A DNA stretch of 64,000 bases from positions 2,294,001-2,358,000 of the forward strand of contig NZ_CP030055.1 of the NCBI RefSeq assembly GCF_015291645.1, in the 5' to 3' direction. Below the pieces are notes generated by a model. That model was not told the DNA's origin. It searched no databases and saw only the letters and a list, made by a program, of their open reading frames with translations. A program made the position numbers and the translations under genes. Shown here one piece after another: positions 25,030-33,074 of the stretch (positions within the stretch are counted from its first letter, which is position 1; each line of letters opens with the position of its first letter). This DNA is from Bradyrhizobium sp. CCBAU 53340 (GTDB lineage Bacteria; Pseudomonadota; Alphaproteobacteria; Rhizobiales; Xanthobacteraceae).

Positions 25030-25869
25030 ATGCCCATCAAGGACGTCTTTCTGCCGCTGGTCGGTCAGCCGAGCGGGCCCGCGCTCGCCGCGATCGAGAA
25101 ATGCGTCGCTGTTGCCGCCGATCTCGGCGCCAGGATGACCGGGCTCGCGCTCGAGGACGATGTTTTCGTGCGGCCGAAAGTGGTGTTTCCCGATGCCCCG
25201 GAGGCCGCCGAACTCAGCGTTGTGCGCGAGACGGGCGACATGCAGCAGCTTCTGAATGCATTCGCCAGCGCAGCATCGCGTGTCGGCATTCGTGCCCAAA
25301 GCCGATCGGACAGGGTCCCGGCCGACCAGATCGCGTCGACCCTGGCCGAGCATGCGCGCTTCAGTGACCTCGCTTTGATCCCCGTGAAGCCGCACGACAG
25401 CCGAACCGAAAACATCGTTGAAACGTTCCTGTTCCAGTCCGGCCGGCCGCTCCTGCTATGCCCGGAGCAGCATGTGGAGGCGCTGCGACCGGAATTCGAG
25501 AATGTCATGATCGCCTGGGACCATTCGGCGCGCGCTGCGCGTGCGGTGGGTGACGCCCTGCCGATCCTGCAGGCTGCTGCTGTCGTGCAGGTGATCACGG
25601 TAGCCGATGACAAGGACGAGGCGATCGCGCAATCCGGTACCAGTCTCGTCCACCATCTCAGGGAACACGGGATCTATGCGTCCTTCGAAACCGTGAAGGG
25701 CAATGGGAGCTCGATCGGCAAGGTGCTGGGAAGTTGGGCGCAATCCCATGCCGTCGACGCCATCGTCATGGGTGCCTACCATCATTCGCGCCTGAACGAG
25801 ACCGTCTGGGGCGGTGTGACCAAAACTGTCATCGGCCAGCCACCGTGCTGGGTGATGATGTCGCACTAG
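25030..25869 (+). CDS. Universal stress protein, tandem UspA domains
   Basis: A 279-residue protein with two UspA-like halves. The first, about residues 1-145, is more diverged. The second, about 155-279, starts at NVMIAWDHSARAARAVGDALP and ends with the nucleotide-binding-type motif MGAYHHSRLNETVWGGVTKTVI, matching the G-2x-G-9x-G-S/T region with altered spacing. Tandem Usps bind ATP or act as stress-signalling proteins, and in many proteobacteria they are strongly induced by low oxygen. The ATG has AAGGAGA upstream. It has its own TTGA-N6-TCAA box and precedes the large CoA-synthetase/acetyltransferase gene by about 60 bases, so these are likely one transcript. Confidence 0.88.
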   Translation: MPIKDVFLPLVGQPSGPALAAIEKCVAVAADLGARMTGLALEDDVFVRPKVVFPDAPEAAELSVVRETGDMQQLLNAFASAASRVGIRAQSRSDRVPADQIASTLAEHARFSDLALIPVKPHDSRTENIVETFLFQSGRPLLLCPEQHVEALRPEFENVMIAWDHSARAARAVGDALPILQAAAVVQVITVADDKDEAIAQSGTSLVHHLREHGIYASFETVKGNGSSIGKVLGSWAQSHAVDAIVMGAYHHSRLNETVWGGVTKTVIGQPPCWVMMSH

Positions 25870-25932
25870 GTGCGTTTCAACCCATATTCGGGTTAGCGTT
25901 TACTGTCGGACCCGTTGCCCGATCGGACGATC

Positions 25933-28629
25933 ATGATCATGTCGACCTACCGCCTTAAGAACGTCTTGTCGCCGCGGTCAGTGGCACTTGTCGGGGGCAG
26001 CCCCCGCCACGCGTCGGTGGGGCGCGCAGTCCTGGAAAACGTTCGCTCGGCGGAATTCAAAGGGCCGTTCGGCCTGGTCAATGCGCGTTATGCCGAGATC
26101 GGCGGGATGGTCGCGGTGAGCAGTCTGGCTCAACTGCCCTTCGTGCCTGAGCTCGTCGTCATCACTGCGCCGGCGGCTGAGGTTCCCGACGTCATTGATC
26201 AAGCCGGCCGACGCGGCTCGGCCGGCGCCCTGATCGTCTCGGCGGGACTTGATCATGGACCGGGATCGCTCGAGGAGGCCGCCATTTCGGCTGCCCGGAA
26301 ATATGGCATGCGGCTGATCGGCCCCAATTGCCTCGGCATCATGATGCCCGGCGTCAGCCTCAATGCGAGTTTTGCGGCACATATGCCTGGAGCTGGAAAT
26401 CTCGCGCTGATCTCGCAATCGGGCGCGATCGCGGCCGGCATGGTGGATTGGGCGGCACAGCGCGGCGTCGGCTTCTCGGGGATCGTCACGATCGGCGATC
26501 AGATCGACGTCGACATCGCGGACCTGCTCGACTATTTCGCGATGGACCACAAGACCCGCGCCATCCTGCTCTACATCGAGGCCGTCAAGGACGCGCGGAA
26601 GTTCATGTCGGCGGCACGCGCCGCGGCGCGCGTGAAGCCCGTCGTGGTGGTGAAGTCCGGCCGGATGGCGCAGGGCGCAAAGGCGGCCGCTACGCATACG
26701 GGCGCGCTCGCTGGTGCCGACGCAGTCTACGATGCGGCCTTCCGCCGCGCCGGCGTCCTTCGGGTATCCGATCTGCGTGAGCTGTTCGATTGTGCCGAGA
26801 CGCTTGGGCGCATAGGATCGCCGGCGGGAAAGCGCCTCGCCATTCTAACCAATGGTGGCGGCATCGGCGTCCTGGCGATCGACCGGCTGGCGGATCTCGG
26901 CGGCATTGCCGCACCCATGACACCAGATACGCGTGAGAAGCTCGACGCGGTGCTGCCGCCGACCTGGTCCGGCGCAAACCCCATCGACATCGTCGGCGAC
27001 GCTGATGCGTCGCGTTATGCCGCGGCGCTGGGGGTGTTGCTCGAGGACTCCGGCAATGACGCGGTCCTCGTGCTCAACGTGCAGACCGCGATCGCTTCGG
27101 CGGCCCAGATTGCGACGACGGTGACCGAGCTAGTCGGCCAATATCGAGCGAAGCACGGCAGTTGGGCCAAGCCGGTACTGGCGGCCTGGGTCGGCGCCGA
27201 TCAGGAGATCATTGCGACGCTGTCCGCCGCCGGCATTCCCAACTACCCGACCGAAGACGACGCGGTGCGTGGCTTCATGCATTTGGTCCGGCATCGCGAG
27301 GTAATCGACGAACTGAGCCAGGTTCCCCCGGCAATGCCCGATACCTTCGTTCCGGACGTGGCGGCGGCGAAGCAAATCATCGCAACGGCGATTGCCGACG
27401 GTCGGAAATGGCTTGAGCCCGTCGAGATCAAATATCTGCTCGGGTGCTATGACATCGCGATGGTGCCGACCTATGCAGCTAAAGATGTCGAGCAGGCGGT
27501 TGCCTATGCCGACGAGATATTTGCACAAGGCGCCACGGTCGTGCTCAAGATCCTGTCGCGCGACATCGTACACAAGTCCGATGTCGGCGGTGTCGTGCTC
27601 AACCTGACCACGCCGGGCGCGGTGCGGACGGCCGCCGCCGATATTCTCGCGCGAGCAAAGAAACTACGGCCGGAAGCCCGTATTGATGGCATCATCGTGC
27701 AAGCGATGGTCGTCAAGGCGAAGGCGCGCGAGCTGATCATGGGCCTCGCCGACGATCCTACCTTCGGGACCGTTGTCGTGTTTGGGCGGGGCGGCACGGC
27801 GGTGGAGATCATCAACGACAAGGCCCTCGCGCTGCCGCCGCTCGATTTGCAGCTTGCCCGAGATCTGATCGATCGGACGCGCGTATCGCGACTGCTCCGT
27901 GCTTATCGCGATGTGCCTGCGGTCAAGCAGGACGCGGTCGCACTGGTGCTTGTCAAGCTGGCGCAGATGGCGACGGACATCCCCGAAATCCGCGAGCTCG
28001 ATATCAATCCGCTGCTTGCAGACGAAACCGGCGTGACGGCCGTCGATGCTCGCGTCGCGGTCGGACTGCCACAGCGGAAATTTGCGGGTTCGGGCCCCGC
28101 GAATTTCGCCGTCCGCGCCTATCCGTCACAATGGGAGCGCCGTCTCACGCTCAAGGACGGATGGCATATCTCGGTGCGGCCCCTGCGCCCTGAGGACGAG
28201 CCGACCATTCACGAGTTCCTCCATCACGTGACGCCTCACGATCTCCGCCTGCGGTTCTTTGCGCCGATGAAGGAGTTTACCCACGAGTTCATCGCGCGCC
28301 TGACCCAGCTCGACTATGCGCGCGCCATGGCGTTCATCGCATTCGACGAGAAGAACGAAATGGTCGGAGTGGTACGGCTTCACTCGGACTCGATCTACGA
28401 GAGCGGTGAATACGCAATCCTGCTGCGGTCCGACCTGAAGGGCAGGGGGCTGGGCTGGGCCCTGATGCAGCTGATCATCGACTACGCGAAGTCGGAAGGG
28501 CTGAAGACCATCTCGGGCGACGTGCTCAAGGAGAATGTCGTCATGCTCGAGATGTGCCGCCAGCTTGGCTTCGAGGTGAAGCAGGACCCGAATGAGCCTG
28601 ATATCTGCGACGTCCGGCTGAAGCTCTGA
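25933..28629 (+). CDS. Acyl-CoA synthetase (NDP-forming type) fused to a GNAT acetyltransferase (Pat/PatZ-like)
   Basis: A protein of about 898 residues with the domain order of bacterial lysine acetyltransferases of the Pat/PatZ type. It has a CoA-binding domain (SVALVGGSPRHASVGR near residue 15), a succinyl-CoA-synthetase-like domain (ALISQSGAIAAGMVDWAAQRG near 156), an ATP-grasp domain (VVLKILSRDIVHKSDVGGVVLNL near 537) and a C-terminal GNAT domain from about 730 (ISVRPLRPEDEPTIHEFL, then LRSDLKGRGLGWALMQLII). PatZ acetylates and inactivates acetyl-CoA synthetase, and relatives respond to cAMP or NADP. Here it may control carbon metabolism post-translationally in the low-oxygen state. Two ATGs, six bases apart, compete for the start. 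It ends 9 bases before the convergent holin-like gene. Confidence 0.88.
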   Translation: MIMSTYRLKNVLSPRSVALVGGSPRHASVGRAVLENVRSAEFKGPFGLVNARYAEIGGMVAVSSLAQLPFVPELVVITAPAAEVPDVIDQAGRRGSAGALIVSAGLDHGPGSLEEAAISAARKYGMRLIGPNCLGIMMPGVSLNASFAAHMPGAGNLALISQSGAIAAGMVDWAAQRGVGFSGIVTIGDQIDVDIADLLDYFAMDHKTRAILLYIEAVKDARKFMSAARAAARVKPVVVVKSGRMAQGAKAAATHTGALAGADAVYDAAFRRAGVLRVSDLRELFDCAETLGRIGSPAGKRLAILTNGGGIGVLAIDRLADLGGIAAPMTPDTREKLDAVLPPTWSGANPIDIVGDADASRYAAALGVLLEDSGNDAVLVLNVQTAIASAAQIATTVTELVGQYRAKHGSWAKPVLAAWVGADQEIIATLSAAGIPNYPTEDDAVRGFMHLVRHREVIDELSQVPPAMPDTFVPDVAAAKQIIATAIADGRKWLEPVEIKYLLGCYDIAMVPTYAAKDVEQAVAYADEIFAQGATVVLKILSRDIVHKSDVGGVVLNLTTPGAVRTAAADILARAKKLRPEARIDGIIVQAMVVKAKARELIMGLADDPTFGTVVVFGRGGTAVEIINDKALALPPLDLQLARDLIDRTRVSRLLRAYRDVPAVKQDAVALVLVKLAQMATDIPEIRELDINPLLADETGVTAVDARVAVGLPQRKFAGSGPANFAVRAYPSQWERRLTLKDGWHISVRPLRPEDEPTIHEFLHHVTPHDLRLRFFAPMKEFTHEFIARLTQLDYARAMAFIAFDEKNEMVGVVRLHSDSIYESGEYAILLRSDLKGRGLGWALMQLIIDYAKSEGLKTISGDVLKENVVMLEMCRQLGFEVKQDPNEPDICDVRLKL

Positions 28630-28638
28630 CACTCGTGG

Positions 28639-29127
28639 CTACGTGCGAGCGTCAGGCGTCGTGCTTGCTGCCGGCTGACGGGCGGGCTTTCGCATGTTCT
28701 TGACGATGATCGCAATCAGCGGCACCAGCACCGGAACGATCGTGCTCAGCGGATGATGAACCGCGCCAGTCAGTTGGAGCTGGAACGCGCGGGCTTCGAC
28801 TTGAAGTGCTTCGATCGATGTGTCGTGGATTTCATTGGCAAGCTCGATGTCGCGGCCCGATGGCGGACGCCCGGCGACGATGAAGAGAACCGCGGCGATG
28901 GCGAAATTGATGGCGCCGAGCGCGGCGGCAGCGGCGATCGCGCTCCAGATCTGGACTAGCGCGAAATAGGTGGACAGCTCCACCATCAGGAGCCCGAAAG
29001 CGGCAATCAGCGCCGCGAAGGCCCGCAGGCCAAGCCCGACCAGCAGGTGGCGGAGCCTGATGTCCGCGATGATCCTGTCCGTGCGCCACAGGGCACGCAG
29101 ATGTTTGACCACGTTCTCGGTATTCAC
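28639..29127 (-). CDS. Phage-holin-family / YqjE-like membrane protein
   Basis: A 162-residue inner-membrane protein. It has two close hydrophobic segments at about residues 31-58 and 62-86, then a charged region with IELANEIHDTSIEALQVEARAF, and a third weak hydrophobic stretch near the C-terminus (TIVPVLVPLIAIIV). The start codon is GTG, directly after the TAG of the preceding gene. This layout fits the family annotated as phage holin or YqjE, a house-keeping membrane protein found beside YqjD; nothing around it is phage-like. It is the second gene of a two-gene operon under the divergent two-box promoter at 29.46-29.50 kb. Confidence 0.72.
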   Translation of the reverse strand: MNTENVVKHLRALWRTDRIIADIRLRHLLVGLGLRAFAALIAAFGLLMVELSTYFALVQIWSAIAAAAALGAINFAIAAVLFIVAGRPPSGRDIELANEIHDTSIEALQVEARAFQLQLTGAVHHPLSTIVPVLVPLIAIIVKNMRKPARQPAASTTPDART

Positions 29128-29403
29128 CTAATGTCTCCTCAGCATGAAGCCGACGACCACTCCGAGCGCGAAGGCGGAAGCGAGCGAGGCCATCGGGCGC
29201 TCGGTGATGAGATCGTGCAGCTGCTCCTGCTCCTCGCTGACGGTTTCGCCGAGCTCGGCCAGCGCAGCCTTGATCTGGTCGGCGAGGGCTTCGGCACGGT
29301 CCTTTGACGTCTCGAACATGTCCTCGCCAGCGGTGCTCAGCAGACGCGTGACGTCGACCTTGAGTGCTTTCAGCTCATCGCTCATTCTGCCGGTATCGAA
29401 CAT
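29128..29403 (-). CDS. DUF883/ElaB/YqjD-like membrane-anchored protein
   Basis: A 91-residue protein with a long amphipathic helix rich in glutamate, aspartate and lysine (about residues 5-65) and a single hydrophobic C-terminal anchor, ASAFALGVVVGFML, ending in RRH. This is the layout of YqjD and ElaB of Escherichia coli, tail-anchored proteins that bind ribosomes in stationary phase. The ATG at 29403 has GGAG seven bases upstream, better than an ATG 18 bases earlier. It is immediately followed by the YqjE-like gene, matching the yqjD-yqjE order of enterobacteria. An FNR-type box lies 51 bases upstream. Confidence 0.8.
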   Translation of the reverse strand: MFDTGRMSDELKALKVDVTRLLSTAGEDMFETSKDRAEALADQIKAALAELGETVSEEQEQLHDLITERPMASLASAFALGVVVGFMLRRH

Positions 29404-29454
29404 TGGCGGTCTCCATTGCATGGCGGAAGCCTATGCGAGCGGGTCCGATGGCCA

Positions 29455-29468
29455 TTGATTTGCGTCAA
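29455..29468. promoter_or_regulatory. FNR/FixK box (YqjD-like gene side)
   Basis: TTGATTTGCGTCAA fits TTGA-N6-TCAA. It lies 51 bases upstream of the YqjD-like ATG. Confidence 0.7.
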
Positions 29469-29490
29469 CTGGGCGACGGCGAACCGGTTT

Positions 29491-29504
29491 TTGAGGCAGG
29501 TCAA
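29491..29504. promoter_or_regulatory. FNR/FixK box (MlaE-like gene side)
   Basis: TTGAGGCAGGTCAA fits TTGA-N6-TCAA. It lies 67 bases upstream of the GTG start of the MlaE-like permease and 36 bases centre to centre from the neighbouring box. Confidence 0.68.
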
Positions 29505-29571
29505 TCGAGTTGCCTCATGCCAGCCTAGAACACCACCAATCGGGGACCAGTCGTCTCATGAGGATACGCGC

Positions 29572-30708
29572 GTGAATTCGGAACCTCTGCTGCTCGCGAC
29601 ACCGTCTGGCGATAGGCTGGAATTGCGGCCTGAGGGGCCGTGGATTGCGGCCAACGTGGCAACGCTCGAAATGCTGTCCCGATCGGTCGGGGTGAACGTC
29701 TCTGAAGCGACCGCCGTAACACTGGACATGTCGGGCATCAGCGCGCTCGATACGCTCGGTGCCTGGGTTCTGGAAAAGCTGTCGCGCCAGGCCGCATCGA
29801 CCGGGCGGCCGGCGGAGATCACCGGCGTGGCCGAACATTTCAGCGGCCTGCTGGAGGAGGTCCGGCAGGTCAACCGCCACACACCAGCGCCGACAGCTGC
29901 GCCCAATCCGGTCCTGCTCAGGCTGAACGATCTCGGCAAGGCTACGATCGGTGCCCGCGAAGACATTGCGATCTTTCTGCAAATGCTCGGCGCCCTGTTC
30001 ATGGCCGTGATTGGCGTCGTGCGCCGGCCCCGCTCGCTGCGGCTGACTTCGCTGGTCTATCAACTCTATCGGATCGGGTTTCAGGCGATCCCCATCGTTG
30101 CGCTGATCACGTTCTTGATCGGCGCCATCATCGCCCAGCAGGGATTCTTCCACTTCCGCCGGTTCGGCGCGGAGTCCTACACGGTCGACATGGTCGGCAT
30201 CCTCGTCCTGCGTGAGCTCGGCGTGCTGATCGTCGCCATCATGGTGGCCGGTCGTTCGGGGAGCGCTTATACGGCCGAGCTCGGCTCGATGAAGATGCGC
30301 GAGGAGATCGATGCGCTCTCGACCATGGGGCTTGATCCCGTCGACGTTCTGATCCTGCCCCGCGTTGCGGCGCTCGTCATCGCGCTGCCGATCCTTGCCT
30401 TCATCGGCTCGATTGCCGCGCTCTATGGTGGCGGGCTGGTCGCGCAATTCTACGGCGACATGGGGCCGGCGATCTACATCGCCCGGCTGCATGAGGCCAT
30501 CTCCGTGACCCATTTCAAGGTCGGCATCCTGAAAGCACCGTTCATGGCGCTGGTGATCGGGATCGTCGCCTGCAGCGAGGGGTTGCGCGTCAAGGGCAGT
30601 GCGGAGTCGCTCGGCCGGCAGACGACGACGTCGGTGGTCAAGTCGATTTTCCTGGTGATCGTCCTCGACGGCCTGTTCGCGATCTTCTTCGCCTCGATCG
30701 GAATGTAA
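29572..30708 (+). CDS. MlaE-family lipid ABC transporter permease with N-terminal STAS domain
   Basis: A 378-residue inner-membrane permease. Residues 1 to about 105 form a STAS-like domain, with AVTLDMSGISALDTLGAWVL. The rest is the MlaE permease with five or so membrane segments and the conserved EIDALSTMGLDPVDVLILPR motif. MlaE-type transporters move phospholipids or other lipids between inner membrane and periplasm with an MlaF ATPase and an MlaD ring. Fusion of a STAS domain, separate as MlaB in Escherichia coli, is common in this group. The GTG start lies 67 bases after an FNR-type box; longer frames would cover the boxes. It is the first gene of an E-F-D operon. Confidence 0.86.
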   Translation: MNSEPLLLATPSGDRLELRPEGPWIAANVATLEMLSRSVGVNVSEATAVTLDMSGISALDTLGAWVLEKLSRQAASTGRPAEITGVAEHFSGLLEEVRQVNRHTPAPTAAPNPVLLRLNDLGKATIGAREDIAIFLQMLGALFMAVIGVVRRPRSLRLTSLVYQLYRIGFQAIPIVALITFLIGAIIAQQGFFHFRRFGAESYTVDMVGILVLRELGVLIVAIMVAGRSGSAYTAELGSMKMREEIDALSTMGLDPVDVLILPRVAALVIALPILAFIGSIAALYGGGLVAQFYGDMGPAIYIARLHEAISVTHFKVGILKAPFMALVIGIVACSEGLRVKGSAESLGRQTTTSVVKSIFLVIVLDGLFAIFFASIGM

Positions 30709-30710
30709 TA

Positions 30711-31481
30711 ATGGCTGAGCTGCAAGCAGAGTTCGCGATCCGGGTCCGTGACCTCGTGGTCGGCTTCGGTCGCCAGACGGTGCTCGACCATCTGTCGCTC
30801 GACGTCCGCCGTGGCGAGATCCTCGGACTGGTGGGCGCATCCGGCGGCGGCAAGTCGGTACTGATGCGCACCATCATCGGCCTTATCCCGCGTCGAAGCG
30901 GCGCGATCGAAGTGATGGGACAGCCGATCGGGGGCATGCATGACCGCGGCGCGGCCGCGGCATGGGGAATCCTGTTCCAGCAAGGCGCGTTGTTTTCCTC
31001 CTTGACGGTCCGGCAGAACGTACAATTCCCGCTGCGCGAAAATCTCACGCTGTCGCCGGAGTTGATGGACGAAATCGCAATCGCCAAGCTCGAGATGGTC
31101 GGGCTGCGCGCCGAGGATGGCGACAAATATCCGTCGGAGCTGTCCGGCGGCATGACCAAGCGCGTCGCGCTGGCGCGCGCGCTTGCGCTCGATCCGCCGA
31201 TCCTGTTCCTCGACGAGCCGACCTCCGGCCTCGACCCCATCGCCGCTGGCGATTTCGATGCGCTGATCAGGACCCTGCAAAAGACCTTAGGGCTTACCGT
31301 CTTCATGGTCACCCACGATCTGGCGAGCCTCACCACGGTCTGCGACCGCGTCGCCGCGCTCGCCGACGGTAAGATCGTGGCAATCGGCCCGATGCGTGAA
31401 TTGCTGCAATCCGAGCATCCATGGGTGCGCGCCTATTTCCACGGCAAACGCTCGCAGATGCTGCAACCACAGATGAGATAA
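30711..31481 (+). CDS. MlaF-family lipid ABC transporter ATP-binding protein
   Basis: A 256-residue ATPase. Walker A is GASGGGKSVLMR (near residue 44), the signature is LSGGMTKRVALARALA and Walker B is PILFLDEPTSGLDPIA. The phrase GLDPIAAGDFDALIRTLQ and the MTKRVA signature are typical of MlaF/Mkl-type proteins rather than amino-acid importers. It starts 2 bases after the permease stop and is followed 3 bases later by the MCE-domain gene, so the operon encodes a complete inner-membrane lipid transporter. No MlaC or MlaA homologue is next to it. Confidence 0.9.
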   Translation: MAELQAEFAIRVRDLVVGFGRQTVLDHLSLDVRRGEILGLVGASGGGKSVLMRTIIGLIPRRSGAIEVMGQPIGGMHDRGAAAAWGILFQQGALFSSLTVRQNVQFPLRENLTLSPELMDEIAIAKLEMVGLRAEDGDKYPSELSGGMTKRVALARALALDPPILFLDEPTSGLDPIAAGDFDALIRTLQKTLGLTVFMVTHDLASLTTVCDRVAALADGKIVAIGPMRELLQSEHPWVRAYFHGKRSQMLQPQMR

Positions 31482-31484
31482 GAC

Positions 31485-32588
31485 ATGGAAACCCGCGCCC
31501 CTTATGTGCTGATCGGCAGCTTTGTGCTGGCCGCGATCCTCGCGGTGTTCGGCTTCGTCTATTGGCTGAACAACACCGGCGGCATCGGGCCGCGTACGAA
31601 TTACCACGTGCAGTTCCAGGGGCCGGTGCCGGGCCTTCTGGTCGGCGCCGGCGTGCTGTTCAATGGCATCCGGGTCGGCGAGGTGACCCAGCTTGGCCTT
31701 GCGCCCGATAATCCGCGCTTCGTCAACGCGACCATCTCGGTTGCCACGACGACGCCGGTGCGCGTCGACACCAAGGTCGGGCTCGAGTTCCAGGGACTGA
31801 CCGGCGTCCCGGTGGTGACATTGGAGGGCGGCATGATCGTCGCCAACTCCGGCGAGCCGCCGGTCCTGATCGCCGACGCCGGCGCGGGCCAGAGTATGAC
31901 ACAGGCGGCGCGCGATGCCCTCAGGCGCGTCGATACCGTGCTGGAGGACAATTCCGGCCCGCTCAAGGACACCATCGCCAATTTCAAGACCTTCTCCGAC
32001 GGCCTTGCGCGCAACACCGGCAAGCTCGACGGCATTCTGGCGGGCCTCGAAAAGATGACCGGCGGTGGCGCGCCTGCGCAGAAGATCACCTATGACCTCC
32101 GCGCACCGCAAAATCTCGGACCGGCCGGCAAAGGGCTGTCGGCGCCGCTGGCCATTCCCGAACCGACTGCGGTCGCGATGCTCCAGACGCAGCGAATGCT
32201 GTTCTCGCCGGTGGGGGACATCAAGGGCTTTGCCGACTTCCTCTGGGCTGACAGCATTCCAAAGTTGGTGCAGGCGCGGTTGATCGATAGTTTCGAAAAT
32301 TACGATATTGCGCACGCTCCGCTACGGACGACCGACCTTGGGCAGGCAGACTATCAGCTCCTGATCGACATCAGGCGTTTTCGCATTGCCACAGACGGAG
32401 AGACCCGGGCCGAGATCGAGCTGTCGGCGCGGATCGTCGACAAGAATGGCAAAGTGGTCGCATCGCGCCTGGTCGAGACCAATGAGAAACTCGACAAGGT
32501 CGAGCCGACAGCGGCGGTCGCGGCGTTCGACGCGGCCTTCTCCCGCATTGCCAAGGAGTTGATCGGCTGGACGGTGCAGGCGGTGTGA
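31485..32588 (+). CDS. MlaD-family MCE protein fused to an ABC-transport auxiliary (PqiC/LetC-like) domain
   Basis: A 367-residue membrane-anchored periplasmic protein. One N-terminal transmembrane helix (about residues 9-28) is followed by an MCE domain at about 38-118, with GLLVGAGVLFNGIRVGEVTQLGLAPDNP and VGLEFQGLTGVPVVTLEGG. From about residue 190 onward the sequence (LAIPEPTAVAMLQTQRMLFSPVG, then RIVDKNGKVVASRLV) resembles the auxiliary lipoprotein component of such transporters, known as PqiC/YmbA-like. In most bacteria the two parts are separate proteins, the second outer-membrane-anchored, so the fusion tethers both halves to the inner membrane. The link of the C-terminal part to that family is my reading of general features and should be checked. 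Confidence 0.8.
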   Translation: METRAPYVLIGSFVLAAILAVFGFVYWLNNTGGIGPRTNYHVQFQGPVPGLLVGAGVLFNGIRVGEVTQLGLAPDNPRFVNATISVATTTPVRVDTKVGLEFQGLTGVPVVTLEGGMIVANSGEPPVLIADAGAGQSMTQAARDALRRVDTVLEDNSGPLKDTIANFKTFSDGLARNTGKLDGILAGLEKMTGGGAPAQKITYDLRAPQNLGPAGKGLSAPLAIPEPTAVAMLQTQRMLFSPVGDIKGFADFLWADSIPKLVQARLIDSFENYDIAHAPLRTTDLGQADYQLLIDIRRFRIATDGETRAEIELSARIVDKNGKVVASRLVETNEKLDKVEPTAAVAAFDAAFSRIAKELIGWTVQAV

Positions 32589-32601
32589 CCGCACCGACAG
32601 G

Positions 32602-32919
32602 CTATTCGAGCGTCTTGAGGTAGGATAGCAGGTCGTGGATCTGGTCGGGATCGAGCTCAAAAGCGGGCATGTCGGCGTGGCCGGTATAGATGCCTTCGGC
32701 GAGCGCTTCCTGCAGGGTATCGATCGGGTAGCGCTGGTGCAGGGTCCTGAACGGCGGAGCGATCCTCAGCGGGCTTTCGGATCGACGATCGATGGCATGG
32801 CAGCGCGCGCAATTGGCTCGCGCATAGGCCTTGCCGCGTTGTTCGGCGGTCGGCGCAGCGAGCGCGGGAGTGATCAAAAGCAGCATCATCAAGCCGTGGC
32901 GTAGCGCGGTTTGCAGCAT
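32602..32919 (-). CDS. Small class I cytochrome c, exported
   Basis: A 105-residue c-type cytochrome. A signal peptide of about 21 residues (hydrophobic LMMLLLITPALA) precedes the mature protein, haem attaches at CARCH (near residue 37), and the distal methionine is likely in GHADMPAFEL. It is a periplasmic electron carrier. I chose the ATG at 32919 because the FNR-type box at 32976-32989 must lie outside the coding region and 56 bases upstream is a workable promoter distance; a longer frame would add a non-signal-like tail. Low-oxygen induction would fit a carrier for high-affinity or denitrification-type respiration. It converges on the MCE gene. Confidence 0.85.
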   Translation of the reverse strand: MLQTALRHGLMMLLLITPALAAPTAEQRGKAYARANCARCHAIDRRSESPLRIAPPFRTLHQRYPIDTLQEALAEGIYTGHADMPAFELDPDQIHDLLSYLKTLE

Positions 32920-32975
32920 GGAAATGGGTCCCGACGAACTCTCGTCACAGAATAGAGTGGGGAAGGACGTCAAAT

Positions 32976-32989
32976 TTGACCTGAGTCAA
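32976..32989. promoter_or_regulatory. FNR/FixK box between cytochrome c and fnr genes
   Basis: TTGACCTGAGTCAA fits TTGA-N6-TCAA. It lies 56 bases from the cytochrome start and 85 bases from the FNR start, so it could activate the cytochrome and also feed back on the regulator. Confidence 0.72.
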
Positions 32990-33074
32990 TCGGGTTTGCC
33001 CCGATGCAGTAAAATGCACTCCGCGCGGTGGATCTTGGCCGGGTGCGGGGTCCGGGGAGCGCTTGGAGCTATGG

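Noticed and set aside
28639..29127. Holin-like gene as evidence of a prophage
   Set aside because: No integrase, lysin, capsid or tail gene is near. The YqjD-like partner and the FNR-type promoter fit a house-keeping YqjE-type membrane protein.
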